From assembly GCF_008710035.1 (NCBI RefSeq), contig NZ_VYKI01000021.1, positions 1-37,018 on the forward strand: 37,018 nt of DNA. Direction: 5' to 3'. Made by a program: the position numbers and the translations under genes. Below, piece by piece: positions 1 to 8,234 of the stretch (positions are counted from its first letter, which is position 1; the number at the start of each line of letters is the position of its first letter). The notes under the pieces are model-generated. The model saw nothing but the letters and a program-made list of their open reading frames with translations. It did no database searches and had not been told where the DNA came from. The DNA is from Stenotrophomonas cyclobalanopsidis. Its GTDB lineage: Bacteria; Pseudomonadota; Gammaproteobacteria; Xanthomonadales; Xanthomonadaceae.

Positions 1-34
1 ACGCCGAGCGACCCCACCTGTCCCTTAAAATGCA

Positions 35-61
35 GACGCCCGATGCGACGCATCGGGCGTC
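35..61 (-). terminator. Rho-independent terminator for the TonB receptor gene
   Basis: A perfect 12-bp inverted repeat (GACGCCCGATGC, loop of three bases, GCATCGGGCGTC). Read on the minus strand it is followed after a few bases by TTTT (TGCATTTTAAGG). It lies about 85 bases beyond the stop of the minus-strand receptor gene and is well placed to end that transcript. The U-tract is short and slightly displaced. Confidence 0.65.
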
Positions 62-94
62 CTTGGCCGCCTGACGGCGGCCGTATCATCCACC

Positions 95-114
95 CCATAG
101 GTGTCAACCTATGG
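95..114. repeat. Small perfect hairpin downstream of the TonB receptor gene
   Basis: CCATAGGT and ACCTATGG form an 8-bp perfect stem around GTCA, about 30 bases past the receptor stop codon. It has no following T-run on either strand, so it is not a terminator by itself. It could protect the mRNA 3' end or be incidental. Confidence 0.4.
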
Positions 115-144
115 CAGGACGGGTCACAATGATCAATCAACCGA

Positions 145-2982
145 TCAGAACTTCTGCTGGTACTTCATGTACACAAAGCGACCCACTTCGAAGCCACCGT
201 AGTACGAGTAGCCCGCGTTCGGCTGGGAGTAGGCCGGAGCCGCCCAATGGTCGAACACGTTGTTGGCACCGACGGCCACCGTCGCATTCCACGGCAGGTT
301 GTAGGACACCTGCAGGTCGTGGAAGGTGTTGGAGCCCAGCTCGTTCATCGGCGTGATCTGGCCCTGGGTATCCGGCGCGCTGTAGTTCGGCAGGGTGCAG
401 CGGTCGTCGAAGTAGCAGTCTTCCTTGGTGCCCGAGAAGTAGCGCGCGGTCCAGGAGACGGCCAGATTGTCCAGCTGCCACATCACGGTCAGGTTCGAAC
501 GGAGGCGGAAGTTGCCACCGAAGCCGTTCTGCTGGCTCGGCGGGTTGTCCGTGTTGTCCTGCTTGATCTCGTTCTTGGTGACGTAGGTGTTCTGCAGCGA
601 CGTCGTGAAGTTACCGAAGCTGGTTTCGAAGCGGTAGTTGACGTCGAAGTCGAAGCCTTCGGTTTCGACATAGCCCGCATTACGCAGAGCGAAGGTGAGG
701 TCGGTGATGTTGCCGTTCGCATTGCGGGTGAAGCCGGTGCAACGCGACTCGATGCCACGCAGGTAGCAATCGTTCAGCAGATCGGTCGGGGAGTCAGCAA
801 CGATGGTGTTCTCGATGCGGATGTTCCACCAGTCCAGCGAGGCGTTGAAGCCGGTCAGGAAGCCCGGGCTCCAGACCACGCCGATGGTCTTGGACGTGGA
901 GGTTTCCGGAGTCAGACCCGGAGTCGAGCCGGTGATGAACGGCGTATCGCTGGCTTCACCCGGGCCCTGGGCCGGGCCGCTGCTGGAGGTGTTCGGCTGG
1001 CGGAAGCCGGCCGGCACGTCGGCCAGGCAGCGTGCGTTGCCTGCGGCAGAACCGAAGCTGGTGTCGCACGGATCGGTGTACTGCGGGAAGGTCTGCGAGA
1101 TACCGCCGTACAGATCGGCCACGGTCGGGGCACGGAAGCCTTCGGACCAGGTGCCGCGGACCAGGATCGAATCCACCGGCTTCCACTTCAGACCGAACTT
1201 GCTGTTCAGCGTGTCGCCGAAGGTGTCGTAGTCCGAATAGCGGGTCGCGGCGGTGACGGTCAGTTCCTTCGCGCCCGGCAGGTCGGCCAGGATCGGGATC
1301 TGCAGCTCGGCGTAGATTTCATTGAGGCTGTAGCCGCCCGAAGTCGGGCCGGCGGCCAGGTCGGTCGAGATGCCGGTCTGGGCCAGTGCGTCGGGCGAGA
1401 ACGAACCGCTTTCCTCACGACGCTCGAAGCCGATGGCCATTCCCAGATCGCCCGCCGGCAGGGTTGCGATGGTGCCGGCGATGTTGGCGAAGTAGTTCTT
1501 GGTCGTGGTGCGCGACAGCGCCTGACCCGGCTGGTACAGGTAGGCCTGCACTTCGGGATCGGCCAGGCTGTTGGGCGAGTCGTAGCCGTTGGGAATCAGC
1601 GGGTTCCACGGGGTGCAGGCCCCAGGGCCGGTGCCCAGCGGAATCGGCGAATCAGCCGTGCCGCACTGTGCTTGGCCATTGGCGTTGATGAAGGACGGGC
1701 CGGTGGCCTGACCGACGGCGTAGGTGTTCAGGTTGCCCGTGCTGACCTGGGTACCCTTGTTCTGGTTGTACAGATAGCCGGCTTCCCAATCCCAGAAGCG
1801 CTCGCCGGTCTGGAACGAACCGCTGAACACACCGGTGAAGCGGGTGGTGGTCAGGCTGTTAAAGACGCCGCGCGGCACTTCCCAACCACGACGGACGTAG
1901 TCGACGTCCTCGCCAACCGGGTTGTAGATGCTGTCAGCCGACAGCGGGCCAGCCAGCGGATAGTCTTCGCTGAAGAACGGGTAGCCCGCGTTCTGCGCGA
2001 ACGAGTCGCGGTCGGTGTACAGGACGCTGGTGTCAAAGCGGACGTTGTCGGTGAAGTCGAAGCGACCATTCAGGAAGGCCGACTTGCGCTTGATGCCGCT
2101 CTGCAGGGTCGATGCCAGCGCCGGGTTGGAGACGTCGATCGCGCTGTTGACCGGGCGGTAGCTGGCGAAGTCGGTCGGATCGAGACCGGCGACATCGCGG
2201 CGCAGCGTGTAGGCCTGGCCGTTGTAGATGAAGCGGCCGTACTGGCTGGTGCCCGACAGGCCACCCGGACGCGGTGCACTCTTTTCACCGGTCGGGAAAC
2301 GGTCACGCGAGAACCAGCGGTCCTTCGCCCACACCGGATCTTCGTTGGTGTATTCCACACCGGCGGTCAGCGAACCACGCTCGCCACGGAAGCCCATGAT
2401 GAAGTCATAGTTTTCGCGCTTGCCGTCGCCCTGGTCGTACTGACCGAAATAGACGTTGGCTTCAGCGCCTTCGAAGTCCTTGCGGGTGATGATGTTCACC
2501 ACGCCGGCGATCGCGTCCGAACCGTAGATGGTCGACGCGCCGTCCTTCAGGATTTCGATGCGCTCGACGATGGCGGCCGGAATCGACGCAACGTCCTGCA
2601 GGCCATCGTTGGTGATGCCCAGGCGACGGCCGTCGATCAGGATCAGGGTGCGGTTGGCGCCCAGGTTGCGCAGATCGATGTAGTAACCACCGACGGCTTC
2701 ACCCGAGCTCAGCGGCGAGGTGCGGCTGATGGCCGGGGAACCGGCGGCGGAGATGTTCTGCAGGATGTCGGCGACCGACTTGAAACCCTGCTTCTCGATC
2801 TGGTCACGGCTGATGGCCAGCACGGGCTGGGCGGTTTCGGTATCGACCTGGCGGATGCGCGAACCGGTCACCTCGATGCGATCGAGGTTGGTTGCGTCCT
2901 GCGCCTGGGCGGTCGCGACGGATGCACCGGCGACCAGCGCGATGACGACCGCATCACGCAGCTTGTTGGACTTGAAGTTCAT
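145..2982 (-). CDS. TonB-dependent outer-membrane receptor
   Basis: 945 residues. A signal peptide (about residues 1-27, ending VATAQAQ) precedes a TonB-box-like stretch ([10 protein letters not shown], about 34-43). The plug domain follows, with the typical segments [18 protein letters not shown] and [15 protein letters not shown] (about 55-165). The rest is a long 22-strand-type barrel ending in a C-terminal Phe (MKYQQKF), the usual BAM-recognised end. It would import a large substrate across the outer membrane using TonB-ExbBD energy. The ligand cannot be told: there is no FecR or sigma-factor gene beside it and no N-terminal signalling extension. The start codon is preceded by GGAGAGAGAG, a strong ribosome-binding site. 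Extracellular loops carry cysteines (for example CYFDDRC and DPC...RC) that may form disulfides. Oar-like and carbohydrate receptors of Xanthomonadaceae look like this, so the substrate is left open. Confidence 0.95.
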   Translation of the reverse strand: MNFKSNKLRDAVVIALVAGASVATAQAQDATNLDRIEVTGSRIRQVDTETAQPVLAISRDQIEKQGFKSVADILQNISAAGSPAISRTSPLSSGEAVGGYYIDLRNLGANRTLILIDGRRLGITNDGLQDVASIPAAIVERIEILKDGASTIYGSDAIAGVVNIITRKDFEGAEANVYFGQYDQGDGKRENYDFIMGFRGERGSLTAGVEYTNEDPVWAKDRWFSRDRFPTGEKSAPRPGGLSGTSQYGRFIYNGQAYTLRRDVAGLDPTDFASYRPVNSAIDVSNPALASTLQSGIKRKSAFLNGRFDFTDNVRFDTSVLYTDRDSFAQNAGYPFFSEDYPLAGPLSADSIYNPVGEDVDYVRRGWEVPRGVFNSLTTTRFTGVFSGSFQTGERFWDWEAGYLYNQNKGTQVSTGNLNTYAVGQATGPSFINANGQAQCGTADSPIPLGTGPGACTPWNPLIPNGYDSPNSLADPEVQAYLYQPGQALSRTTTKNYFANIAGTIATLPAGDLGMAIGFERREESGSFSPDALAQTGISTDLAAGPTSGGYSLNEIYAELQIPILADLPGAKELTVTAATRYSDYDTFGDTLNSKFGLKWKPVDSILVRGTWSEGFRAPTVADLYGGISQTFPQYTDPCDTSFGSAAGNARCLADVPAGFRQPNTSSSGPAQGPGEASDTPFITGSTPGLTPETSTSKTIGVVWSPGFLTGFNASLDWWNIRIENTIVADSPTDLLNDCYLRGIESRCTGFTRNANGNITDLTFALRNAGYVETEGFDFDVNYRFETSFGNFTTSLQNTYVTKNEIKQDNTDNPPSQQNGFGGNFRLRSNLTVMWQLDNLAVSWTARYFSGTKEDCYFDDRCTLPNYSAPDTQGQITPMNELGSNTFHDLQVSYNLPWNATVAVGANNVFDHWAAPAYSQPNAGYSYYGGFEVGRFVYMKYQQKF

Positions 2983-3300
2983 TGGCTCTCTCTCTCCAAG
3001 GAAATCTTGGCTGGGTTATTGCCTGCGTGCGGAACGCAAAATGTCGTTCCAAAAAAACGCGAGGCTGAATCGATAGTAACGGCGCCCTCCAGAAAATTAA
3101 AGCTACGTTAACTTCAGATGTGGCAGCCCGAGCCGGTACCCGCGAATCTTTACGATTCAATGACTTGTGGTACATGACTGGGACACTTCGGTCATTTGAG
3201 TATCGTTTCGTCTGAAAAAATGTTTTTGTTGATACATTTCGTAATATTTCGATATGTAACAACGTGCGAGCGTTTAACGAACGCGTTACCTGCGGAAACA
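2983..3300 (-). promoter_or_regulatory. Long AT-richer leader and promoter region of the TonB receptor gene
   Basis: This gene-free stretch lies upstream of the receptor gene and is clearly more AT-rich than its surroundings, notably at 3190-3262. That fits a regulated promoter region with a 5' leader. A small hairpin GAATC-TTTAC-GATTC lies at 3144-3158. No single -35/-10 pair stands out enough to name. No ORF with coding character is seen. Confidence 0.4.
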
Positions 3301-3301
3301 A

Positions 3302-3327
3302 GAAGGGCGCCCCGCAGGCGCCCCTTC
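3302..3327 (-). terminator. Rho-independent terminator of the secreted-protein gene
   Basis: On the minus strand a GC-rich stem (AAGGGGCGCC / GGCGCCCTT with a short loop) is followed by TCTTGTTTCC. It lies about 35 bases past the stop of the minus-strand gene ending at 3363. It separates that gene from the receptor gene further downstream. Confidence 0.7.
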
Positions 3328-3362
3328 GTCCATCCAGTCGATGTCGTACGACGTTGGACCGC

Positions 3363-4220
3363 TTACAGATCCTGCTCGTAGCGGACGTACGGCACGGTGC
3401 CGTCGTCGTTGCTTTCGTTGCGCGGGGAGAACGGATTCTTGCCGCGGCTGACCACGTTCTCGGCGCCGACGGTCAGCTGGCCCGACCACGGGGTGCGCCA
3501 GGTCAGGCCGATGCCCAGGCCTTCCCACTTGCCCGGCTTGCCGGGAACGTCGACCACGCGGCCGATGATGCTGCCGGTGAAATTGCCGTAGCCGGCACCC
3601 AGGCTCAGGCTCTTGCTGTCCCACCGGTCGACCAGGGCGGGCGATGCATCGGAGATCGGCACCAGACGCGCCTTGGCGTAGGTACCGGCGATGGACACGA
3701 AGCCTTCGCGGCCGATGTTGCGCTGGGCGAACACGGTCAGGTCGTTCTGTTCGCCGCGCAGGGCCGGGGTCTTGTTCGGCGAGGCCAGCCAGGCCGGCAG
3801 GGTCTCGCGGCTGGTGCCGGCGGTGATGCCCAGGCGGTTGTTGCCGCGGTTGAGCGCGGCGGTACCGGTCAGGCGGCGGTTGTTGGCACCGATGGCGTCA
3901 TCGTCATCGCCCAAACTGGCCAGCATGCAGTGGCTGGCCAACCCGCTGATGCTGCTGCCGCTGCTGTTGCTGCACAGCAGGCCCAGCGAATCGCCGGAGG
4001 ACAGGCCGAAGGCCGCGTCCAGCGAGTTGCGGCCGAAGTGCCAGCGGGCACCGGCAGCCTGTTCACCGGTCGGTTCCAGGTACAGCAGGGCCTCGACCTT
4101 GCCGCTGCCCTTGTTCCAGACCGGCAGCACGGTGCGGGTGTCCTTGCTCTGCGCATGCGCACCCGTGATCGCACCAAGGGCGATCAGCAGGGCCAGCGGT
4201 AGACGCAGGAAAGTACGCAT
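3363..4220 (-). CDS. Secreted or outer-membrane protein of unknown function
   Basis: 285 residues with a clear signal peptide (MRTFLRLPLALLIALGAITG, cleavage probably after AHA, about residue 23). The mature part has alternating short segments rich in Gly, Thr and aromatic residues, such as SLSLGAGYGNFTGSIIG and GLGIGLTWRTPW. This looks like a small beta-barrel or a beta-rich periplasmic protein. Two cysteines (LLCSNSS and SHCML) are close enough to form a disulfide. The protein ends VRYEQDL, without the classic terminal Phe. The ATG start is supported by the signal peptide that follows directly. It has its own terminator and about 120 bases of upstream space, so it is probably monocistronic. 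I do not recognise the family beyond a likely Xanthomonadaceae conserved hypothetical, and no function is assigned. Confidence 0.8.
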   Translation of the reverse strand: MRTFLRLPLALLIALGAITGAHAQSKDTRTVLPVWNKGSGKVEALLYLEPTGEQAAGARWHFGRNSLDAAFGLSSGDSLGLLCSNSSGSSISGLASHCMLASLGDDDDAIGANNRRLTGTAALNRGNNRLGITAGTSRETLPAWLASPNKTPALRGEQNDLTVFAQRNIGREGFVSIAGTYAKARLVPISDASPALVDRWDSKSLSLGAGYGNFTGSIIGRVVDVPGKPGKWEGLGIGLTWRTPWSGQLTVGAENVVSRGKNPFSPRNESNDDGTVPYVRYEQDL

Positions 4221-4339
4221 CGGACCAGTTCAGACAGTGACGGACAATGGAAGTTCCCGCTGGGGCGGGAACTCGATCCTAGGGTGTTTATGAAATCTTA
4301 ACAAGCCTTGATCCTCCCCAGAACACAAGACCTGCTCAT

Positions 4340-5233
4340 TCATTGAAGTCGTTCAGGCGCCGGTACAGTCCCCTCGGCACCGTGGAACAGTATGTCGAAC
4401 TCCGTCAACGGAAAGTGATACTCCCGTCCGCAGAATTCGCAGCGGACTTCCACCGCGCCGGTGTCTTCGGCGGCCGCGCGGGCTTCCTCCTCGCCGAGGG
4501 AGACCAGCATCGAGGCGACCCGCTCGTGCGAACAGGAGCAGCCGAAGGCCAGCGGCTTGCTGCCCATCAGTTCCGGTTTCTCCTCGTGGAACAGGCGGTG
4601 CAGCATCTGCTCGGCCGGGGTGGCCAGCAGTTCGGCCTTGCCCAGCGTGTCGAACAGGGCGCTGGCGCGGGCCCAGCCGTCGTCGTCGCCTTCGTCGCCG
4701 GGCAGCTTCTGCAGCAGCAGGCCCATGGCGCCGTTGCGGTCGGCAGCAAGCAGCAGGCGGGTCGGCAGCTGTTCGGACTGGCGGAAGTAGTCCTCGAAGG
4801 CCTCATCCAGCGCCGGCGCGGTCAGGCCGACCAGGCTCTGGTAGCGCTGGGGTTCGCGCGGGTCCAGACCGGGATTCTCGATGGTGATCGCCAGCAGCGC
4901 GTCGCTGCCCAGGCTGGACAGGTCGCGCGGCGCGTCGGCGCCTTCGGCCAGCTGGGCGATGCCGCGCAGGGTGCCGGCGGCGGTGCACTCGGCGAACAGG
5001 GTGCGCAGGCCGGTGGTGCTGCGCAGCTGGATGGACAGGCGGCCGTCCACCTTGGTGTGGCCGGTGAACAGGGCCGAGGCCACGCAGGCCTCGCCGAGCA
5101 GTTCGGCGGCGTTGTCCGGGTACACGGCGTGGGACAGGATTTCCTGCCAGGTGGCCTGCAGTTGCACGTGCACGCCACGGACGCCGGCGTCGGGCAGCAG
5201 GAAGCGGATCAGGGAATCGGTTTGGGCGGTCAT
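4340..5233 (-). CDS. hslO: Hsp33, redox-regulated holdase chaperone
   Basis: 297 residues from the ATG at 5233 ([11 protein letters not shown]). An in-frame upstream extension to 5416 has no family match and overlaps the divergent mtgA gene, so it is rejected. Hsp33 binds unfolding proteins in the cytosol when oxidation releases its zinc and forms disulfides. The four zinc cysteines are all present in CSC and CEFC spacing at C232, C234, C265 and C268, inside [10 protein letters not shown] and [10 protein letters not shown]. The N-terminal part has the family segments [16 protein letters not shown] and [10 protein letters not shown]. It is transcribed alone and divergently from mtgA, with 77 bases between the starts. 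Confidence 0.95.
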   Translation of the reverse strand: MTAQTDSLIRFLLPDAGVRGVHVQLQATWQEILSHAVYPDNAAELLGEACVASALFTGHTKVDGRLSIQLRSTTGLRTLFAECTAAGTLRGIAQLAEGADAPRDLSSLGSDALLAITIENPGLDPREPQRYQSLVGLTAPALDEAFEDYFRQSEQLPTRLLLAADRNGAMGLLLQKLPGDEGDDDGWARASALFDTLGKAELLATPAEQMLHRLFHEEKPELMGSKPLAFGCSCSHERVASMLVSLGEEEARAAAEDTGAVEVRCEFCGREYHFPLTEFDILFHGAEGTVPAPERLQ

Positions 5234-5310
5234 CGGCTCACATCGCGCGTAAACAGGGGCGGTTGCCGGATAATGCGCCGACAACCAGGCATGAGAAGGA
5301 TGCACCAGTA

Positions 5311-6066
5311 ATGGGGGCAGGGGGAGAGCAGGACAAGGTGGAGGCCGGGCAGGCCATGGCGACCACGCCGGCCCGCCGACGCTGGCGCTGGAAGCGGCTG
5401 CTGTGGCTGCCGGCACTGTTCGTGGGCTTCAGCTGCCTGCAGGTGCTGGTGCTGCGCTTCATCGACCCGCCGCTGTCCACGGTGATGCTGTGGCGCTATG
5501 GCGAGGCACTGGGCGAGGGCGACTGGTCCTACCGTCTGCATTACCAGTGGCGCGACCTGGACCAGATGGCACCGAGCCTGCCGATCTCGCTGGTGGCCGC
5601 CGAGGACCAGCGCTTCCCGGAGCACAATGGGTTCGACCTGCAGGCCATCGAGAAGGCGCGAGACCACAATGCCAGGGGCGGGCGCCTGCGCGGCGCCAGC
5701 ACGATCAGCCAGCAGGTGGCCAAGAACCTGTTCCTCTGGCAGGGCCGCAGCTGGATCCGCAAGGGTCTGGAGGTCTGGTACACGGTGCTGATCGAGGCGT
5801 TCTGGCCGAAGGAACGCATCCTGGAGATGTACGCCAACATCGCCGAGTTCGGCGATGGCGTGTATGGCGCGCAGGCGGCGGCGCAGGAATTCTGGGGCAA
5901 GGACGCGGCGCGGCTGGCACCGGGTGAAAGTGCCCGGCTGGCGGCGGTGCTGCCGGCGCCGCGGCGGTACAACGCGGCCAAGCCGGGTCCGTACGTGCAG
6001 CGGCGGGCGACGTGGATACAGCGGCAGGCCCGGCAGCTGGGTGGGGCGGGGTATCTGGAGGAGTAA
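5311..6066 (+). CDS. mtgA: Monofunctional biosynthetic peptidoglycan glycosyltransferase
   Basis: About 251 residues from ATG 5311, which has AGAAGGA ten bases upstream. A TTG at 5263 and an ATG at 5356 are the alternatives. A basic N-terminus precedes one membrane segment ([19 protein letters not shown]) that anchors the enzyme in the inner membrane facing the periplasm. The GT51 fold follows with its hallmark motifs: [12 protein letters not shown] (holding the catalytic Glu), [25 protein letters not shown], and [15 protein letters not shown] with [13 protein letters not shown]. It polymerises lipid II into glycan strands and lacks any transpeptidase domain, as expected for MtgA. It is immediately followed by the left arm of a large inverted repeat. 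Confidence 0.93.
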   Translation: MGAGGEQDKVEAGQAMATTPARRRWRWKRLLWLPALFVGFSCLQVLVLRFIDPPLSTVMLWRYGEALGEGDWSYRLHYQWRDLDQMAPSLPISLVAAEDQRFPEHNGFDLQAIEKARDHNARGGRLRGASTISQQVAKNLFLWQGRSWIRKGLEVWYTVLIEAFWPKERILEMYANIAEFGDGVYGAQAAAQEFWGKDAARLAPGESARLAAVLPAPRRYNAAKPGPYVQRRATWIQRQARQLGGAGYLEE

Positions 6067-6438
6067 CGGTTGATCGTTTCGCGGCGCCTTCCGGTTCATG
6101 TGTGAGGCGGAGGGCTACCGCAGGCAGGACACGCGGTAAATACGTCCATGTAGCTCGTAGGCGCCGTCCATGGCGCCTACGGTCCTGCCTGCGGTAGCCC
6201 TCCGCCTCCGGACAGTTTCCTGCGCGCGCGGAACGAGAGCGGAAATTCAAAATCAAAAGAAGAGCAGGATCAAAAGCTGTGCCAACCAAGGTTGGCAGCT
6301 ACCAAAGGCGGATGATCGGCATTGAGATGCACCGCGCTCGCGGGAATGTGCCCTCCGCCTCACGCACGTATCAGGAAGGCGCTGCTCCTGCCGTTGCCGT
6401 TGCTTTAGGCGGGCCGGCGGGCTGCAAGCCCGCCAGCG
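6067..6438 (+). repeat. Left arm of a ~365-bp inverted repeat framing the GT2-CBS cassette
   Basis: The whole gap between mtgA and the glycosyltransferase gene is one arm of a long imperfect inverted repeat whose partner is 7871-8231. Shared blocks include GCGGCGCCTTCCGGTTCATG, AATACGTCCATGTAGCTCGT, CGGACAGTTTCCTGCGCGCG, CGGAACGAGAGCGGAAATTC, CAAAAGCTGTGCCAACC and GGCGGGCTGCAAGCCCGCC. The arm holds three nested elements: the double stem-loop 6104-6208, a SMAG-type palindrome at 6279-6302 (minus), and a hairpin GGCGGGC-TGCAA-GCCCGCC-like at 6410-6438. It begins directly after the mtgA stop codon. It contains no gene. Confidence 0.9.
6104..6208 (+). repeat. Double stem-loop element, copy 1
   Basis: A perfect 27-bp inverted repeat (6104-6130 with 6182-6208, arms beginning GAGGCGGAGGGCTACCGCAG) encloses a 51-base loop. 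The loop carries the core GTAAATACGTCCATGTAG (6136-6153) and an inner hairpin GTAGGCGCC / GGCGCCTAC (6157-6180). Three relatives are at 8096-8198, 29710-29811 and 30058-30159. The loop core is conserved while the outer stems differ yet stay complementary. This could be a DNA cruciform, an RNA structure or a transposase-recognised hairpin; the sequence does not decide. Confidence 0.85.
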
Positions 6439-6441
6439 ACG

Positions 6442-6447
6442 TACAAT
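6442..6447 (+). promoter_or_regulatory. Putative -10 box for a leaderless glycosyltransferase transcript
   Basis: TACAAT stands six bases before the ATG at 6454. A transcript started the usual distance downstream would begin at or next to the A of the start codon. No Shine-Dalgarno sequence is present at a usable spacing. No good -35 box is seen; the preceding bases form the GC-rich hairpin ending the repeat arm. Confidence 0.45.
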
Positions 6448-6453
6448 CCAGGC

Positions 6454-7473
6454 ATGAGCCGCCAACGCCTGACCTTCGTCATTGCCGCCCACAACGAGGA
6501 ACTGGCGCTGCCCCAGCTGCACCCGCGCCTGTGCGCTGTGCTCGACGCGCTGGACGATGTCGACGGCCACATCCTGTATGTCGATGACGGCAGCACCGAC
6601 GCCACCTGGGCGGTGATCGAACACCTCGCCCATCCCGACCCGCGTGTCTCGGCCCTGCGGCTGTCGCGCAACTTCGGCAAGGAGGCCGCGCTGACCGCCG
6701 GCCTGGACCAGGTGCGCGAAGGCGCTGCGATGATCCTCGATGCCGATGGCCAGGATCCGCCGGAACTGGTGCCGACCTTCGTCGCGCACTGGAAAAAGGG
6801 CTATGACAACGTGTACGGCACGCGCAAGGTGCGCGACGGCGAAAGCTGGAGCAAGCGGGCCACGGCGGCCATGTTCTACCGCGTGATCGGCCAGCTGTCG
6901 CGCACGCCGATCCCCGCCGACACCGGCGATTTCCGCCTGCTGTCGCCGCGGGCGCTGAGTGCGCTGCGCGAGATGCGCGAGCGCCATCGCTTCATGAAAG
7001 GCCTTTTCAGCTGGGTGGGCTTCCGTCGCGTGGCCGTGCCCTACCACCGCCACGCGCGGTTGGCCGGCAACAGCAAGTTCAGCCTCTGGAACCTGTGGAA
7101 TTTCGCACTGGAAGGCATCACCGGGTTCTCGACCGTGCCGCTGCGGGCGGCCACCTACCTGGGCCTGGCGACCGCGGCGGCGGCGTTCGTGTTCGGCGTC
7201 TGGGTGATCATCAAGGCGGCGCTGTACGGCGATCGGGTGGCGGGCTGGCCGACGATGATGGCGGTGATCCTGTTCCTGGGCGGCGTGCAGCTGATCGCGC
7301 TGGGGCTGATCGGCGAGTACCTGGGCCGCCTGTACGAGGAGTCCAAGCAGCGGCCCCTGTACCTGGTTGACGCGTGGCTAGCACCTTCCGTGGCAGACTC
7401 GGGCCTGCAACCCACCCTGGGAGGGCAGGCAGATGACGTCGGTACGGCAACTGTTGGACGGCAAGTCCCCTGA
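6454..7473 (+). CDS. GT2 polyprenyl-phosphate glycosyltransferase (GtrB/DPM1-like)
   Basis: 339 residues. The N-terminal GT-A domain has VIAAHNEE (nucleotide binding, about 9-16), YVDDGSTDAT (about 43-52), LSRNFGKEAALTAGLD and the DADGQDPPE metal-binding motif (about 93-101). The later TGDFRLLSPRAL and RFMKGLFSWVGFR segments are typical of DPM1/GtrB/ArnC relatives. Two membrane segments follow (about 230-255 and 268-290) with the closing GEYLGRLYEESKQRPLYLV. Such enzymes move a sugar from a nucleotide donor to undecaprenyl phosphate on the inner face of the inner membrane, for O-antigen or lipid decoration. There is no flippase or GtrC partner next to it. The last ~25 residues are low in family likeness and run 41 bases into the CBS gene. 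Donor sugar unknown. Confidence 0.9.
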   Translation: MSRQRLTFVIAAHNEELALPQLHPRLCAVLDALDDVDGHILYVDDGSTDATWAVIEHLAHPDPRVSALRLSRNFGKEAALTAGLDQVREGAAMILDADGQDPPELVPTFVAHWKKGYDNVYGTRKVRDGESWSKRATAAMFYRVIGQLSRTPIPADTGDFRLLSPRALSALREMRERHRFMKGLFSWVGFRRVAVPYHRHARLAGNSKFSLWNLWNFALEGITGFSTVPLRAATYLGLATAAAAFVFGVWVIIKAALYGDRVAGWPTMMAVILFLGGVQLIALGLIGEYLGRLYEESKQRPLYLVDAWLAPSVADSGLQPTLGGQADDVGTATVGRQVP

Positions 7474-7864
7474 AGTACACGCGGTCGCGCCCGGCGCGGC
7501 GGTGATCGATGCGATCCGGCTGATGGCCCAGAAGGGCATCGGCGCGGTGCTGGTGATGGACGGGCCGCGACTGGTCGGCATCCTGTCCGAGCGCGATTAC
7601 GCGCGCAAGATCGTGTTGCATGATCGTTCCTCGCGCGATACGGCGGTGTCCGAGATCATGACGGCGAAGGTGGTGACGGTGTCGCCGGGTGAGCAGGTGG
7701 AACACTGCCTGCAGCTGGTGACCGATTACCGCATCCGCCACCTGCCGGTGGTGGAGAAAGGGTCGGTGCTGGGGGTGATCTCCATCGGCGACCTGGTGAA
7801 GGCGGTGATCGATGCGCAGCGGCGGGAGTTGGATCAGCTGCAGCAGTACATCGTGGCCGGCTGA
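7433..7864 (+). CDS. Twin CBS-domain protein
   Basis: 143 residues made almost entirely of two CBS domains (about 8-62 and 74-128). Recognisable motifs are VIDAIRLMAQKGIGAVLVMD, LVGILSERDYARKI, SEIMTAKVVTVSPGE and YRIRHLPVVEKGSVLGVISIGDLVK. CBS pairs bind adenine nucleotides and act as energy-sensing regulatory modules. No catalytic domain is attached, so this is a stand-alone regulator or binding protein. GGGAGGG at 7419-7425 is an excellent ribosome-binding site inside the end of the glycosyltransferase gene, and the two frames overlap by 41 bases, implying one transcript. Whether it regulates the glycosyltransferase is a guess from position only. Confidence 0.92.
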   Translation: MTSVRQLLDGKSPEVHAVAPGAAVIDAIRLMAQKGIGAVLVMDGPRLVGILSERDYARKIVLHDRSSRDTAVSEIMTAKVVTVSPGEQVEHCLQLVTDYRIRHLPVVEKGSVLGVISIGDLVKAVIDAQRRELDQLQQYIVAG

Positions 7865-7870
7865 GTTTTT

Positions 7871-8231
7871 CGCTGGCGGGCTTGCAGCCCGCCGGCCCGC
7901 TTCCTGAAGCCGGAGCCAGAGCTCAACAGCAGTGCCCTCCGCCTCTGCACACGTTCCTGCGAGTGCGGTGCGTTTCAGCGCCGATCACCCGCTTCTGGTA
8001 GCTGCCAACCTTGGTTGGCACAGCTTTTGATTCTGCTTTTCGCTTTTTTCTTTTGAATTTCCGCTCTCGTTCCGCGCGCGCAGGAAACTGTCCGGAGGCT
8101 GAGGGGTGTCGCAGGCAGGACCGTGGGCGCCAAGGATGGCGCCTACGAGCTACATGGACGTATTTACCCCGTCTCCTGCCTGCGATAGCCCTTCGCCTCA
8201 CCCATGAACCGGAAGGCGCCGCGAGCAACCG
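7871..8231 (-). repeat. Right arm of the inverted repeat framing the GT2-CBS cassette
   Basis: Reverse complement of the arm at 6067-6438, with roughly 80% identity by eye and long exact blocks. In order it holds a hairpin GGCGGGCTTGCAGCCCGCC (7875-7893), a SMAG-type palindrome at 7998-8021 (GTAG then GCCAACC / GGTTGGC), a T/A-rich bridge (8022-8058) and the double stem-loop 8096-8198. It starts after TGA-G-TTTTT of the CBS gene and ends four bases before the asmA-family stop codon. No gene is seen inside. Confidence 0.9.
8096..8198 (-). repeat. Double stem-loop element, copy 2 (decayed stem)
   Basis: The outer arms 8096-8121 and 8173-8198 match at 21 of 26 positions when folded. The core is CTACATGGACGTATTTAC (8150-8167), the exact reverse complement of the core in copy 1. 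The inner hairpin is GGCGCCA / TGGCGCC. The imperfect outer stem suggests this copy is degenerating, unlike copies 1 and 4, which are perfect. Confidence 0.8.
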
Positions 8232-8234
8232 CTT

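Noticed and set aside
247..3111. 954-codon open frame on the plus strand over the TonB receptor gene
   Set aside because: It lies exactly antisense to a well-recognised receptor and is rich in Val/Gly/Arg/Ala with no family motif. It is a codon-bias shadow.
6067..8231. Insertion sequence or composite transposon
   Set aside because: No transposase or recombinase gene lies between the arms, and no target-site duplication is visible at the outer ends. It is kept as a repeat-framed cassette, not called a mobile element.
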